Of a stretch of DNA of 64,000 bases, positions 43,641-52,270 are shown in pieces. The notes under the pieces were generated by a model, which did no database searches, had not been told where the DNA came from, and was given only the letters and a program-made list of their open reading frames with translations. Every line of letters starts with the position of its first letter. The stretch's first letter is position 1. The stretch is from Paractinoplanes tereljensis. Lineage in GTDB: Bacteria; Actinomycetota; Actinomycetes; Mycobacteriales; Micromonosporaceae. The position numbers and the translations under genes were made by a program. Location: positions 124,001-188,000 of the forward strand of contig NZ_BOMY01000002.1 in NCBI RefSeq assembly GCF_016862435.1, read 5' to 3'.

Positions 43641-43670
43641 CGGGCCCGGCGTCTCTCGACGCCGGGCCCG
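43641..43670. terminator. Bidirectional hairpin terminator
   Basis: CGGGCCCGGCGTC (43641-43653) and GACGCCGGGCCCG (43658-43670) form a perfect 13-base stem with a TCTC loop, between the sigma gene and the convergent helicase gene. Confidence 0.8.
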
Positions 43671-43677
43671 TTCCGGT

Positions 43678-45942
43678 TCAGTCCGCCAGGGCGCTGAGCA
43701 CCTTGGGCAGGTCGGCGCTGTGCAGGACGCCGAGGCGGCGGGTGGCCCGGGTGACCGCCACGTAAAGGTCGGACAGGCCGCGTGGGCTCTCCGCGATGAT
43801 CTCGTCCGGCTCCACGACGATCACCGCATCGAATTCCAGACCCTTCGCCTGCCGTACGGTCATCAGCACGATCTGGTTGAGCAGGTCGGGCTGCTCCCCC
43901 ACGGCCGCGCCGGGCACCGCCTCGACCAGCTGGCGACCCAGTTCCTCTTCCAGTGCCGTGGGCACCAGCACCCCGACCCGGCCGTCGCCCACTTCGGCGG
44001 CTTCCACCCGTACCGCCGCAATGATCTCGGCCGGAAGCGCGGCCCGCGGCACCCGGAGTGACCAGGGTGCGACGCCTGCGGATCGCACCGACCGGGGCGG
44101 CTGCAGCGCCGGGTCGACCGCGGCCAGGACGTCGGCCGCGACCGTCATCACCTCGGCCGGCGTGCGGTAGTTGACGGTCAGCTCGACGAGGTGCCAGCGC
44201 TGCGCGACGTAGGGCTCGAAGACCTGGTCCCAGCCGGTGCTGCCGGCCAACTCCGACGTTTGCGCGACGTCGCCGACCACCGTCATCGACCGGCTCGGGC
44301 AGCGGCGCATCAGCAGCCGCCAGGCCATCGGCGACAGTTCCTGCGCCTCGTCGACGATCACGTGGCCGAAGACCCAGCTGCGGTCGGCGGCGGCCCGCTC
44401 GGCGGCCGTGCGGGTGTCGATCTCCTCGTGCCGTTCGACGAAAGCGCTCGCGTCGACCACGTCGGTCGCCGAGAGGATCTCCTCCTCCTGGTCCTCGAAG
44501 TCGAGTGAGCGGGAACCCTCGACGATCTCCAGGACGCCCTCGGCGTATTCGATCGCCTCCCGCCGCACCTGCGCCGCCTGCCGTTTCTGCAGCGTCTCGT
44601 CGACGCCGAGCAGCTCGGCCAGCTCGTCGAGAAGCGGCACGTCGGCCGGGGTGAACCGGTGCTCCCGGGTGCGCAGCAGCAGCGGGTCGCCACCCGCCGA
44701 GGCCAGCCGGTCGGCGTCGCTGAGCAGGTCGCGCAGCACCTGGCGGGGCGTGAGGACCGGCCAGAAGTCGAACAGCGCCATCTGCACGTCGATGTCCTCG
44801 CGCAGCTCCCGGCGGGTCTCGGCCAGATCGGCCGCGGACAGCAGATTGTCGCCACCGAGCGGGTCGGCGCCGATCTTGTCGGCGATCTGCAGGCTCAGCG
44901 CGTGGATCGCCTCGGTCACGAAGATCGCCCGGGCCACGTTGTGCGGGCGGCCGGAGCGTCGGGCCGCAGCCCGGGCGTCCTCCAGCACGGTGCGCTCGAT
45001 GCGCAGCGGGTAACCGTCGTGGTCGACCTCGATGTAGTCGTCGGGCACCGTTTGGCGGTCCTCGACCGCCCGGGCCAGCACCTCGAGCATGCCGAGCCGG
45101 CCCTTCACCGCGGCCGCGGCCGGCGACTCGGTGGCCCGCGCGCGCACGCCGGGGAACATGTCGCCGAGCGTCGCCAGCAGCACCCCGGTCTCGGCCAGCG
45201 ACGGCAGCACCTGGGAGATGTAGCGCAGGAAGGTGGTGTTCGGCCCGAGGATCAGCACGCCCTGCTTGGTGAGCTGGGCGCGGTAGGTGTAGAGCAGGAA
45301 GGCGGCGCGGTGCAGCGCCACCGCGGTCTTGCCGGTGCCCGGCCCGCCCTGCACCACCATGACGCCGTTGAGCCCGGCCCGGATCACTTCATCCTGCTCG
45401 GCCTGGATGGTCTCGACGATGTCGCGCATCCGGCCGGTGCGCTCGGCGGTCAGCGCGGACAGCAGCGCGGCCTCGCCGGTGACGTCCTCGCGGCCGCCGG
45501 TGACGCCCGCCTCGAGGTCGAGCACCTCGTCGTCGATCGCGGTCAGCGTGCGCCCCTTGGTGCGCAGGTGCCGGCGGCGCTTCACGCCGTCCGGAGAAAC
45601 CGCGGTCGCCAGGTAGAAGGCGCGGGCGGCGGGGGCCCGCCAGTCGACCAGCAGGGGGTCACGATCGTGTTCCGGAGCGGACAACCCGAGCCGGCCGATA
45701 TAGCGCTTTTCGTCCGTGTGGAAATCAAGACGGCCGAAACAGAGGCCGTTCTCCACCGCGTTCATCTGCGCCAACTGCTCGGCGTAATGGCTGCGGTTGG
45801 CCTCGCGCTGAGCACGGCCCTGCGGGGTGCCACCGGACTCCAGCAGAATCGCCTTGAGTCGCTGGTCAGCCTGATCGCGCAGGCCGTCCAGCCGTTCGTA
45901 GAGGGTGGTGAGGTACGCCTGCTCCGCGGCGAAACTTGACAA
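43678..45942 (-). CDS. helD: HelD-type RNA-polymerase-associated helicase
   Basis: The 754-residue protein is a UvrD-superfamily ATPase of the HelD/HelR kind, which binds RNA polymerase, frees stalled complexes and in actinomycetes can protect against rifamycins. It has an N-terminal coiled-coil arm (EQAYLTTLYERLDGLRDQADQ), Walker A GGPGTGKT, DEAQEL (Walker B, motif II), TVVGDVAQT, LTVNYRTPAEV and the C-terminal MTVRQAKGLEFDAVIVV and LYVAVTRATRRL. TTG 45942 has GGGGAG five bases upstream; ATG 45966 lacks a site. The promoter has a striking palindrome. Confidence 0.88.
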   Translation of the reverse strand: MSSFAAEQAYLTTLYERLDGLRDQADQRLKAILLESGGTPQGRAQREANRSHYAEQLAQMNAVENGLCFGRLDFHTDEKRYIGRLGLSAPEHDRDPLLVDWRAPAARAFYLATAVSPDGVKRRRHLRTKGRTLTAIDDEVLDLEAGVTGGREDVTGEAALLSALTAERTGRMRDIVETIQAEQDEVIRAGLNGVMVVQGGPGTGKTAVALHRAAFLLYTYRAQLTKQGVLILGPNTTFLRYISQVLPSLAETGVLLATLGDMFPGVRARATESPAAAAVKGRLGMLEVLARAVEDRQTVPDDYIEVDHDGYPLRIERTVLEDARAAARRSGRPHNVARAIFVTEAIHALSLQIADKIGADPLGGDNLLSAADLAETRRELREDIDVQMALFDFWPVLTPRQVLRDLLSDADRLASAGGDPLLLRTREHRFTPADVPLLDELAELLGVDETLQKRQAAQVRREAIEYAEGVLEIVEGSRSLDFEDQEEEILSATDVVDASAFVERHEEIDTRTAAERAAADRSWVFGHVIVDEAQELSPMAWRLLMRRCPSRSMTVVGDVAQTSELAGSTGWDQVFEPYVAQRWHLVELTVNYRTPAEVMTVAADVLAAVDPALQPPRSVRSAGVAPWSLRVPRAALPAEIIAAVRVEAAEVGDGRVGVLVPTALEEELGRQLVEAVPGAAVGEQPDLLNQIVLMTVRQAKGLEFDAVIVVEPDEIIAESPRGLSDLYVAVTRATRRLGVLHSADLPKVLSALAD

Positions 45943-45976
45943 TGCCACTCCCCTTTGTGCTATCATTCGTCGCGTT

Positions 45977-46012
45977 GACGCTCATTATCTTGAGCGTCTT
46001 TTTTATTGTCTC
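45977..46012 (-). promoter_or_regulatory. helD promoter with palindrome across the minus-10
   Basis: On the minus strand GAGACA (46012-46007) and GATAAT (45989-45984) are 17 bases apart. The palindrome GACGCTCA-N6-TGAGCGTC (45977-45984 and 45991-45998) encloses the minus-10, and a third ACGCTCA lies at 46018-46024. Read on the plus strand, the stem plus the T-run that follows resembles an intrinsic terminator. An operator is favoured because the gene behind it needs a promoter here. Confidence 0.6.
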
Positions 46013-46132
46013 GACAAACGCTCAGAATACACCAGGGCCATCGAGGTAACGGCGCCCCGCGCAAGTGTCATCAATCCGTCAAGTTCGCTGGCGAGCCGTT
46101 ACGCGCAACGGTCGATCCCGATTAGTCCCGGC

Positions 46133-46645
46133 ATGACCCACGACCACCCGATCCGACGTTTTGGTGCGCTCGCCCTCACCGCGGCCGCCGCTCTCACCCT
46201 GGTCACCGCGTGCTCCGGCGACGACGACAAGCCGGCCGGTAACGCCGCCGCGGCCGTCGCCGGTGGCCCCGAGCCGAAGACCGTCGACGGCGCCCGGTCC
46301 GCCGCGCAGACCGTCTTCGACCGCTTCGCCGGCGGCGACTTCGCCGGGGCCTGGGACATGTACACCTCGGCGGGCAAGCAGTCGATCAGCAAGGACGACT
46401 ACGTCAAGCTGAACCAGGCCTGTTCCCGCAAGGGCCTGGCGATCCAGCTCACCAGCGCCCGGATGGAGGGCCAGGACAAGGCGATCGTGATCGCCAAGCA
46501 GCTGGTCGCGGCCCAGTCCTACACGATGGTGTACGAGAACAACGCCTGGAAGCTGGAGCCGGCCAAGGAAGGCCTGGCGCTCTACCGGCTGGGTGCGGCC
46601 AAGGCCATCGCCGCGCAGAAGAAGGCCGGCACCTGCGCGGGCTGA
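46133..46645 (+). CDS. Secreted lipoprotein, NTF2/DUF4878-like
   Basis: The 170-residue protein has a lipobox VTAC (Cys27) followed by an acidic stretch SGDDDK. The mature part looks like a small NTF2-type domain as in DUF4878 lipoproteins: TVFDRFAGGDFAGAWDMYT, VAAQSYTMVYENNAWKLEP. The function is unknown. The ATG at 46133 is used; ATTAGT lies six bases before it and no ribosome site is visible. It is divergent from helD and ends next to a strong terminator. Confidence 0.82.
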   Translation: MTHDHPIRRFGALALTAAAALTLVTACSGDDDKPAGNAAAAVAGGPEPKTVDGARSAAQTVFDRFAGGDFAGAWDMYTSAGKQSISKDDYVKLNQACSRKGLAIQLTSARMEGQDKAIVIAKQLVAAQSYTMVYENNAWKLEPAKEGLALYRLGAAKAIAAQKKAGTCAG

Positions 46646-46646
46646 C

Positions 46647-46686
46647 GAACAGTGCCCGCCGCCTTCCCCGGCGGCGGGCACTGTTC
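46647..46686. terminator. 17-base-pair bidirectional terminator
   Basis: GAACAGTGCCCGCCGCC (46647-46663) and GGCGGCGGGCACTGTTC (46670-46686) are perfect complements with a six-base loop. It lies between the lipoprotein gene and the convergent sigma gene. Confidence 0.85.
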
Positions 46687-46710
46687 TTCATCCGGTTACG
46701 CGGCGTCTCG

Positions 46711-47565
46711 TCACGCGGCGCGGGGCAGGCCGTCCGGGCTGGTCATCGCCAGCCGGGAGTGCAGCGTGCCGCGCACCCCGATCTGCTCGTAGTACGCCGA
46801 CCGGCGACGGGCCACACAGCCATCCTTCGGCGGGGTCTCCGCCGCCAGGGACGGGTCGAGGTGCGTGTTCAAGCCGTCCCGCAGCAGGCCCAGGGCCTCG
46901 GCGCGCAGCTGCGACACCCGCGACTCGGTGACACCCAGCTCCTCGGCGATCCGGGCCATCGGCCGCTCGTCGAAGAAGTAGCCCTGCACCACCGCCCGCA
47001 ACCGCTCCGGCAGCGCGTCCACCGCGTGCTTCAGGTAGCCGAACCGCTCCCGGCGGATCAGCATCTCCTCCGGGCCGAGACTCGGCTCGGTGACCATGTC
47101 GTCGGCCGCCGCCGTCGCGAAACCCTGCAGGCTGAACACCACCGCGCGGTGCACGTCGTCATCGGCGGTCGAGATGTCCTCGACCGAGACGCCCATGTGC
47201 TCCGCGACCTCCTGGATCGTCGGGGTGCGGCCCAGCTTCGCGGTCAGCTCCTGGCGCGCCGAATCGGTACGCCGGGCCCGCTGCCGCACCGAGCGGCTGG
47301 CCCAGTCCAGGCCACGCAGCTCGTCCAGCAGGGCACCGCGCACCCGGGCCGCCGCGAAGCGGCCGAACGGGACGCCGCGGTCGACGTCGAAACCACGGGC
47401 CGCGTGCACCAGGGCGGCGTAACCGGCGGACATCAGGTCGTCGCGGTTGACGTGCGCCGGAACCCGGGCCAGCATCTCCCGGACGAGGTGACCGACAAGC
47501 GGCATGTGTTCCTGGACGATGTCCGAACGACGGCGGTCAGCGACAACAACGGGGGCACCGCTCAT
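46711..47565 (-). CDS. FliA/WhiG-type sigma factor, second copy
   Basis: The 284-residue paralogue follows the first copy throughout: region 2 IVQEHMPLVGHLVREMLARVP and VPFGRFAAARVRGALLDELRGLDW, region 3 LGRTPTIQEVAEHMG, region 4 FDERPMARIAEELGVTESRVSQLRAEALGLL. It lacks the long Asn/Thr tail; its end, RLAMTSPDGLPRAA, still matches the RLAMTNAHG of the other. GAGGAGA stands about ten bases before the ATG. Together with the first copy it encloses helD and a lipoprotein gene. Confidence 0.92.
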   Translation of the reverse strand: MSGAPVVVADRRRSDIVQEHMPLVGHLVREMLARVPAHVNRDDLMSAGYAALVHAARGFDVDRGVPFGRFAAARVRGALLDELRGLDWASRSVRQRARRTDSARQELTAKLGRTPTIQEVAEHMGVSVEDISTADDDVHRAVVFSLQGFATAAADDMVTEPSLGPEEMLIRRERFGYLKHAVDALPERLRAVVQGYFFDERPMARIAEELGVTESRVSQLRAEALGLLRDGLNTHLDPSLAAETPPKDGCVARRRSAYYEQIGVRGTLHSRLAMTSPDGLPRAA

Positions 47566-47734
47566 GGTGGGGGGATCTCCTCGCGGTAACGCCCGGGTTG
47601 GGGGTTGTCCCGGGCACTGAGGAGAACGGTGAAGGCGATTGAGTGCTAACCAGGTCCCATCCGGGTGCAGCAGGGTTGCTTCGCGAACCTGCGGGTAGTC
47701 TTGATCCCCTAACCATCTTTGGAGTTCCCACTAC

Positions 47735-49375
47735 ATGTTGACCTTTTCCGAGCTCGGTGTGCCCGCCGCCCTGACGCAGGCGCTCGCCGGCCTCGGCATC
47801 ACCACCCCGTTCCCGATCCAGGCCGCCACGCTGCCGGACTCGCTCGCCGGCCGAGATGTTCTCGGTCGCGGCCGCACCGGCTCCGGCAAGACGTACGCGT
47901 TCGCGCTGCCGGTACTGGCCCGCCTGGCCGCCTCGCGTTCGCCGCGCAAGCCGCGCCGGCCGCGGGCGCTGATCCTGGCGCCCACCCGTGAGCTGGCGAC
48001 CCAGATCGACGCCGTCCTGGCCCCGCTGGCCGCGGTGCTGGGCCTGCGCACCCTCGTCGTCTTCGGCGGCGTCGGCGCCAACCCGCAGATCAAGGGCCTC
48101 GCGGCCGGTGTCGACGTGCTGGTGGCCTGCCCCGGCCGGCTCGACGACCACCTGCGCAGCGGCCACGCCTCCCTCGACTCGGTCGAGGTGACGGTTCTCG
48201 ACGAGGCCGACCACATGGCCGACCTCGGCTTCCTGCCCGTGGTGCGCCGGCTGCTCGAGCAGACCCCGCGCGACGGCCAGCGCCTGCTCTTCTCGGCCAC
48301 CCTCGACAACGGGGTCGACGTGCTGGTCAAGCGCTTCATGCGCAAGCCGGTCACGCACTCCGTCGACTCGGCCACCGAGGCCCCGGTCGAGATGTCCCAC
48401 CACGTGCTGCACGTGCACGGCGACGACCGCTTCGGCGTCCTGGTCGACCTGCTCTCGGCTCCCGGCCGCTCGGTGGTCTTCACCCGCACCAAGCGCCGCG
48501 CCAAGGTCCTGACCAAGCAGCTGATCACCGCCGGCGTGCCGGCCGTGGAGCTGCACGGCAACCTGGCCCAGAACGCCCGTAACCGCAACCTGGCCGCCTT
48601 CTCCGACGGCAGCGCCGAGACGCTGGTGGCCACCGACATCGCGGCCCGCGGCATCCACGTCGACGACGTGGCGCTGGTGATCCACGCCGACCCGCCGGTG
48701 GAGCACAAGGCCTACCTGCACCGCTCCGGCCGCACGGCTCGGGCCGGTGCCCAGGGCACGGTGATCACCCTGATGACCGACGACCAGCAGGCCGAGGTCC
48801 GCGACCTGACCCGCAAGGCCGGCGTCCGCCCCACCACCAACCGCACCCGCCCCGGTGACCCGCTGCTCTCCGAGCTGGCCCCGGGCGAACGCCGGTTCGT
48901 GACGGCGGCCCCGGCCCCGCAGCCGACCCGCACGGCCCAGCCGGCCCGAAGCAGCCAGCCGTCCCGCGGCGCTGCTCCGCAGTCGCGCGGCGGCCAGCCG
49001 TCTCGCGCGGGCCAGTCCTCGCGTGGCGGCCAGTCCGCTCGCGGCGGTCAGCCCTCGCGCGCGGCCCAGCCTTCTCGGGGTGGGCAGCCCTCTCGGGCCG
49101 GTCAGTCGAGCGAGGCCGTCTGGTCTTCGAGCACGTCGGATCGCCCCACGCAGCGCAGCGCGGGCCAGCCGGCCCGTGCCGGCCGCGCCCGCGGCCGGGG
49201 TGCGGCCCACGCCGCACCCGGCCACACCACCGAGCCGGCCGGTTCCACCGGCGGCGGCAACCGGCCCCGGCGGGGCTCCGGCGGCCAGACCTCAGCCGGC
49301 GCAGCGCCCACCACGGCCGGACGGACCAGCGGCGCCGCCGCTTTCTCCTCGTCCAGCCGCCTCGGCCGCCGATAA
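47735..49375 (+). CDS. DEAD-box RNA helicase with repetitive basic tail
   Basis: The 546-residue protein has the helicase core in residues 1-375: Q-motif FSELGVPAALTQALAGLGI...PFPIQAATLP, Walker A GRTGSGKT, PTRELATQI, VLDEADHM, FSATL, and the second domain with VFTRTKRRAK, LHGNLAQNARN, VATDIAARGIHV and HRSGRTARAG. The last 155 residues are a low-complexity tail of SRGGQ/SRAGQ-like repeats and RGR groups, typical of RNA-binding, phase-separating tails. It should unwind structured RNA, for example in ribosome assembly or cold response. A terminator follows immediately. Confidence 0.92.
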   Translation: MLTFSELGVPAALTQALAGLGITTPFPIQAATLPDSLAGRDVLGRGRTGSGKTYAFALPVLARLAASRSPRKPRRPRALILAPTRELATQIDAVLAPLAAVLGLRTLVVFGGVGANPQIKGLAAGVDVLVACPGRLDDHLRSGHASLDSVEVTVLDEADHMADLGFLPVVRRLLEQTPRDGQRLLFSATLDNGVDVLVKRFMRKPVTHSVDSATEAPVEMSHHVLHVHGDDRFGVLVDLLSAPGRSVVFTRTKRRAKVLTKQLITAGVPAVELHGNLAQNARNRNLAAFSDGSAETLVATDIAARGIHVDDVALVIHADPPVEHKAYLHRSGRTARAGAQGTVITLMTDDQQAEVRDLTRKAGVRPTTNRTRPGDPLLSELAPGERRFVTAAPAPQPTRTAQPARSSQPSRGAAPQSRGGQPSRAGQSSRGGQSARGGQPSRAAQPSRGGQPSRAGQSSEAVWSSSTSDRPTQRSAGQPARAGRARGRGAAHAAPGHTTEPAGSTGGGNRPRRGSGGQTSAGAAPTTAGRTSGAAAFSSSSRLGRR

Positions 49376-49383
49376 AAAATCAC

Positions 49384-49416
49384 GCCGCCGACCCACCAGC
49401 TCAACGGGTCGGCGGC
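49384..49416. terminator. Bidirectional hairpin terminator
   Basis: GCCGCCGACCC (49384-49394) and GGGTCGGCGGC (49406-49416) form a perfect 11-base stem between two convergent genes. AAAAAA precedes it on the helicase side. Confidence 0.8.
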
Positions 49417-49425
49417 GAAAAGGCG

Positions 49426-50079
49426 TTACGTCGCCGGGACGTCGACCTCGATCTCGTCGCCCAGGGTGAAGCCCGCGGCCAGCTCCAGGTCGTCGCCGCT
49501 CCAGAACCGGCCCGGGTCGTACCAGCTCGGGTTGTTCCGGCGCGGCAGCAGGCCCATGTCCTCGTAGGTCACCGCGACCACCTCGGCGCAGTACGCCGTC
49601 TCCAGGGCCGCGTCGCCCACCGGGCCGCGCTGCCACCGGCGCGGGCGGATCTGCGGCACCCGGCCACGGGCCCAGCGCCAGGCCAGCTGGGCCGAGGACG
49701 GGAACGGGGTGCCGTCCAGCCGGGCCACCGTCTTGAGGGCCTTGTCCTCCATCGGGCGGGGCACCGACGGCTCCAGCTGGCGCAGCCAGCCGCGCTGGCC
49801 GTAGCGCTGCGCCCAGACCGTCACCGCGTCCCGCAGGTCGTGCAGCTGGACGCCGCGCTGGAACGTGCCGGACCACAGGTCGGGCAGGGACTTGCCCAGC
49901 TCGGCGTGCCACATCAGGGGTGGCATGTCCTCGATGACCAGGGACATCCCGACGTGATTGACGGGGCTGTTGGTGAGGGTCTGGATCGCCCGGTCGGGGC
50001 CGGATCGGCCGCGGAAAATCCAGATGTCACCCGTGCGCGTCAGGTCGATCGCCTGGTCCAGGCTGATAGCGGCATCCAC
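49426..50079 (-). CDS. Permuted NlpC/P60-like (YiiX-type) cysteine hydrolase
   Basis: The 217-residue protein looks like a circularly permuted papain-like enzyme. It has GDIWIFRGRSGPDRAIQ, then a His in SPVNHVGMSL and, much later, the Cys in TAYCAEVVAVTYEDMG. This His-before-Cys order is the mark of the permuted group (YiiX, LRAT, G6R). It has no signal peptide. Substrates may be lipids or peptidoglycan fragments; this is inferred. The start is a GTG with GAGGA eight bases upstream. It is divergent from a 55-residue protein gene across 17 bases. Confidence 0.75.
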   Translation of the reverse strand: MDAAISLDQAIDLTRTGDIWIFRGRSGPDRAIQTLTNSPVNHVGMSLVIEDMPPLMWHAELGKSLPDLWSGTFQRGVQLHDLRDAVTVWAQRYGQRGWLRQLEPSVPRPMEDKALKTVARLDGTPFPSSAQLAWRWARGRVPQIRPRRWQRGPVGDAALETAYCAEVVAVTYEDMGLLPRRNNPSWYDPGRFWSGDDLELAAGFTLGDEIEVDVPAT

Positions 50080-50084
50080 GTGTC

Positions 50085-50097
50085 TATCCTCGGGTGA
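50085..50097 (+). promoter_or_regulatory. Minus-10 box of a leaderless small gene
   Basis: TATCCT (50085-50090) ends six bases before the ATG at 50097. The same bases carry the ribosome site of the divergent hydrolase gene. Confidence 0.5.
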
Positions 50098-50264
50098 TGC
50101 GTTGGTGGAAAGTAGTGGGTCTGGCCGGATTGGCAGGAGTGGCGGCTACCGGAGTGGTGGTGGCCCGGGGCGAACGGAAGCGACGGGCGTACACCCCTGA
50201 CGAGGTGCGACAGCGGCTGCACCAGCGGGCAGCCGAGTCAGACAACATCAGTGTCGCGGAGTAG
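50097..50264 (+). CDS. 55-residue membrane protein
   Basis: The short protein starts MRWWKVVGLAGLAGVAATGV, one membrane helix, followed by a basic segment ARGERKRRAY and the motif TPDEVRQRLHQR. It ends SDNISVAE. Codon use is as GC-rich as in true genes, and this layout (MRWWK, helix, basic patch, TPDEVR) is recalled from other actinomycete small proteins. It overlaps the end of the convergent DUF2183 gene by 27 bases. The function is unknown. Confidence 0.75.
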   Translation: MRWWKVVGLAGLAGVAATGVVVARGERKRRAYTPDEVRQRLHQRAAESDNISVAE

Positions 50265-51281
50265 CGACCATAGTCCTGCCCCGTCCGGGGCCGAAAACCA
50301 CGTCTTACCGTGCGAGCCGACCGCCTCGGGGGTGCCGGCCGGGCCAGGGATGGCGCCGGCCAGCACCGCCTGGGTGGGTGACAGGCGGCGGATCGCCACG
50401 GCCGCCACGTTTTCCGGGTGGGCGTGCGCGAACTCGGAGTAGATCTCCTGGTCGTGCTGGCCGTCGTCGCCGACGAGAAGCCACCGGACGTGCGGGAATT
50501 CCTGGGCCAGCCGGCGCAGGGTGTTGCGCTTGTGCTCCTGGCCGCTGCGGAACCAGCGGTCGGGGGTCGGGCCCCAGTCGGTGAGCAGCAGCGGGCCCGC
50601 CGGGTACAGGTGGCGGGACAGGAACCGGCTCAGCGTCGGTGCGACGTTCCACGCACCGGTCGACAGGTAGAACACCGGGGCGCCGGCGTTCGCCGTGATC
50701 AGCCGCTCGTAGAGCACCGCCATGCCGGGCACGGCCATCCGGGCGTGCTCGTCCAGGACGAAGGTGTTCCACGCGGCCAGCAGCGGCCGGGGCAGCGCGG
50801 TGACCATCACCGTGTCGTCGATGTCGGAGATCAGGCCGAACTTGCAGGCCGGGTCGACCACCCGGATCGGCGCCTCGACGGTGGTCGCGCCCTCGGCGGC
50901 GATGCGCGCCTTGGCCCAGCCGGGCGCGAGGTCGCCCTTGACCCGGCAGTCGATGTAACCGCTGCGGTCGGTGCGGGTCTCGGTGACGGTGTCGCCGACC
51001 TGGACGCGCACCACCATGTTGCTGACCGGCGAGCTGAGGAAGCTGCGCCAGCCGCGCACCTTTTCCAGGCGCTTGTGGGAATCGACCCCCCGGGTCAGCA
51101 CCACCCGGCCCATCACCCGCGCCCAGCCGGGCGCACCATAGCCCGTGTAGGCGGTGATCACGGGCTGCCAGCCCCGGTTGCGCAACCGGCGCTCGACGAT
51201 CTCGTGAAGAGCGTCCTCCACCACTGCGGCCCGGTGCATCCGGACCACGGATGTGGAAGCACCCGCCGGAGTCTGCGTCAC
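50238..51281 (-). CDS. DUF2183/App1-type phosphatase
   Basis: The 347-residue protein has the DUF2183 domain of yeast App1-like phosphatidate phosphatases, a HAD-type fold: SDIDDTVMVTALPRPLL with the nucleophile DxDDT, FYLSTGAWNV, GQEHKRNTLRRL and GDDGQHDQEIYSEFA. The N-terminal half is beta-rich with GYGAPGWARVMGRVVLTRG. It is likely to act on a lipid phosphate. Start candidates are GTG 51281 (used, G-rich site about ten bases upstream) or later codons near MHRAAV. A longer frame from 51368 is without support. Confidence 0.85.
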   Translation of the reverse strand: MTQTPAGASTSVVRMHRAAVVEDALHEIVERRLRNRGWQPVITAYTGYGAPGWARVMGRVVLTRGVDSHKRLEKVRGWRSFLSSPVSNMVVRVQVGDTVTETRTDRSGYIDCRVKGDLAPGWAKARIAAEGATTVEAPIRVVDPACKFGLISDIDDTVMVTALPRPLLAAWNTFVLDEHARMAVPGMAVLYERLITANAGAPVFYLSTGAWNVAPTLSRFLSRHLYPAGPLLLTDWGPTPDRWFRSGQEHKRNTLRRLAQEFPHVRWLLVGDDGQHDQEIYSEFAHAHPENVAAVAIRRLSPTQAVLAGAIPGPAGTPEAVGSHGKTWFSAPDGAGLWSLLRDTDVV

Positions 51282-51376
51282 GCTTGCTGGCCCCCTAACA
51301 CGGTCGTCCGTGCCGGTTACGGTACCCGCCCGGCCTGTCACTCGCGGACGATTGCGGGCCGCCTCCACTCACGACT

Positions 51377-52081
51377 TCAGGCCGCTGCCGGTAGCTCGGC
51401 CGTGGTCCATTGGTCGGCAAACCAGCGTTCATCGGAGACCGGTTCCCCGGCCGCGGCCCGGGTAACCGCGGCGGCCGCCTCGAGCCGGAGACTGCGCAGC
51501 GCGTCGGCCGCCGACTCGGCCTCCTGCCAGGAAGCACGCTCGGCGTCGAGGGCCATTTGATACTCATCGAAGCGATGCGCCCGAACCGCCTGACGCAGCA
51601 ACGACTCCTGCACCACCGGGTGCAGCCGGGGGTTCCAGCCGCGATGCGCGAAGACGTCGTTCAGCTGCGCGATGGAGAGGTCCTGGTTGCGGCAGGCGGC
51701 GCTGGCGGCGTGATGGAGATAACGCTGCCGGGCCCGGTTCTCGTCCGGCTTGCGGCGCTTGCTGATCAACGGGAAGGCGGCGGCCTTGGCGGCCTCCCGG
51801 GCGGACCGGTCGGCCACGTCGTAGGCCAGCCAGGCGGCGTCGAGCCGTTCCTGCGCGGTGGCCCATTCGGCCCGGCGGCGGGCGGCGGTGGTGGCGGCCC
51901 GGTCGGCCGCTATCGCGACCTCGTCGGCGAAGCGAAGGTTGTCGGTCACGGCCGCGGGCACCGACGGCTGCTGGGTGCGGGCGATCATCGCCGCCGCGAG
52001 CAGCACGGCGCCGAGAATCACCACCCAGAGGGCGGCGGCCTGCGGGAGAGACACCAGAAAGCTGTGCATGGCGGTTTCCAC
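51377..52081 (-). CDS. Membrane-anchored coiled-coil protein, unknown
   Basis: The 234-residue protein has one N-terminal membrane helix (AAALWVVILGAVLLAAAMIA), then long helices rich in Ala, Arg and Glu with heptad-like spacing, two basic groups (ISKRRKPDENRARQRY) and an Ala-rich tail. No family is recognised. The GTG at 52081 has GAGGTG seven bases upstream; ATG 52069 is possible. It precedes the DUF2183 gene by 95 bases. Confidence 0.72.
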   Translation of the reverse strand: METAMHSFLVSLPQAAALWVVILGAVLLAAAMIARTQQPSVPAAVTDNLRFADEVAIAADRAATTAARRRAEWATAQERLDAAWLAYDVADRSAREAAKAAAFPLISKRRKPDENRARQRYLHHAASAACRNQDLSIAQLNDVFAHRGWNPRLHPVVQESLLRQAVRAHRFDEYQMALDAERASWQEAESAADALRSLRLEAAAAVTRAAAGEPVSDERWFADQWTTAELPAAA

Positions 52082-52270
52082 GGAAACACCTCACCGAGAG
52101 ACGCGATCATCGTGCGGAGGTTGCGCTGAGTGGCGCGCCTTTCGGCACGCGGCGTTTTCCTATGCCCGTACGGGATAGAACCAACGCCTTCCGCTGCGGG
52201 CGACATCCTGCTCGGGTGAAAAGCAGACCGTCATCGCGCGAGTGCGGAGTTACGACCAGAGTCCGGAGAA

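Noticed and set aside
45977..46006. Plus-strand intrinsic terminator before the lipoprotein gene
   Set aside because: It looks canonical, but no plus-strand gene lies upstream of it, while a good minus-strand promoter for helD uses the same bases. Kept as an alternative only.
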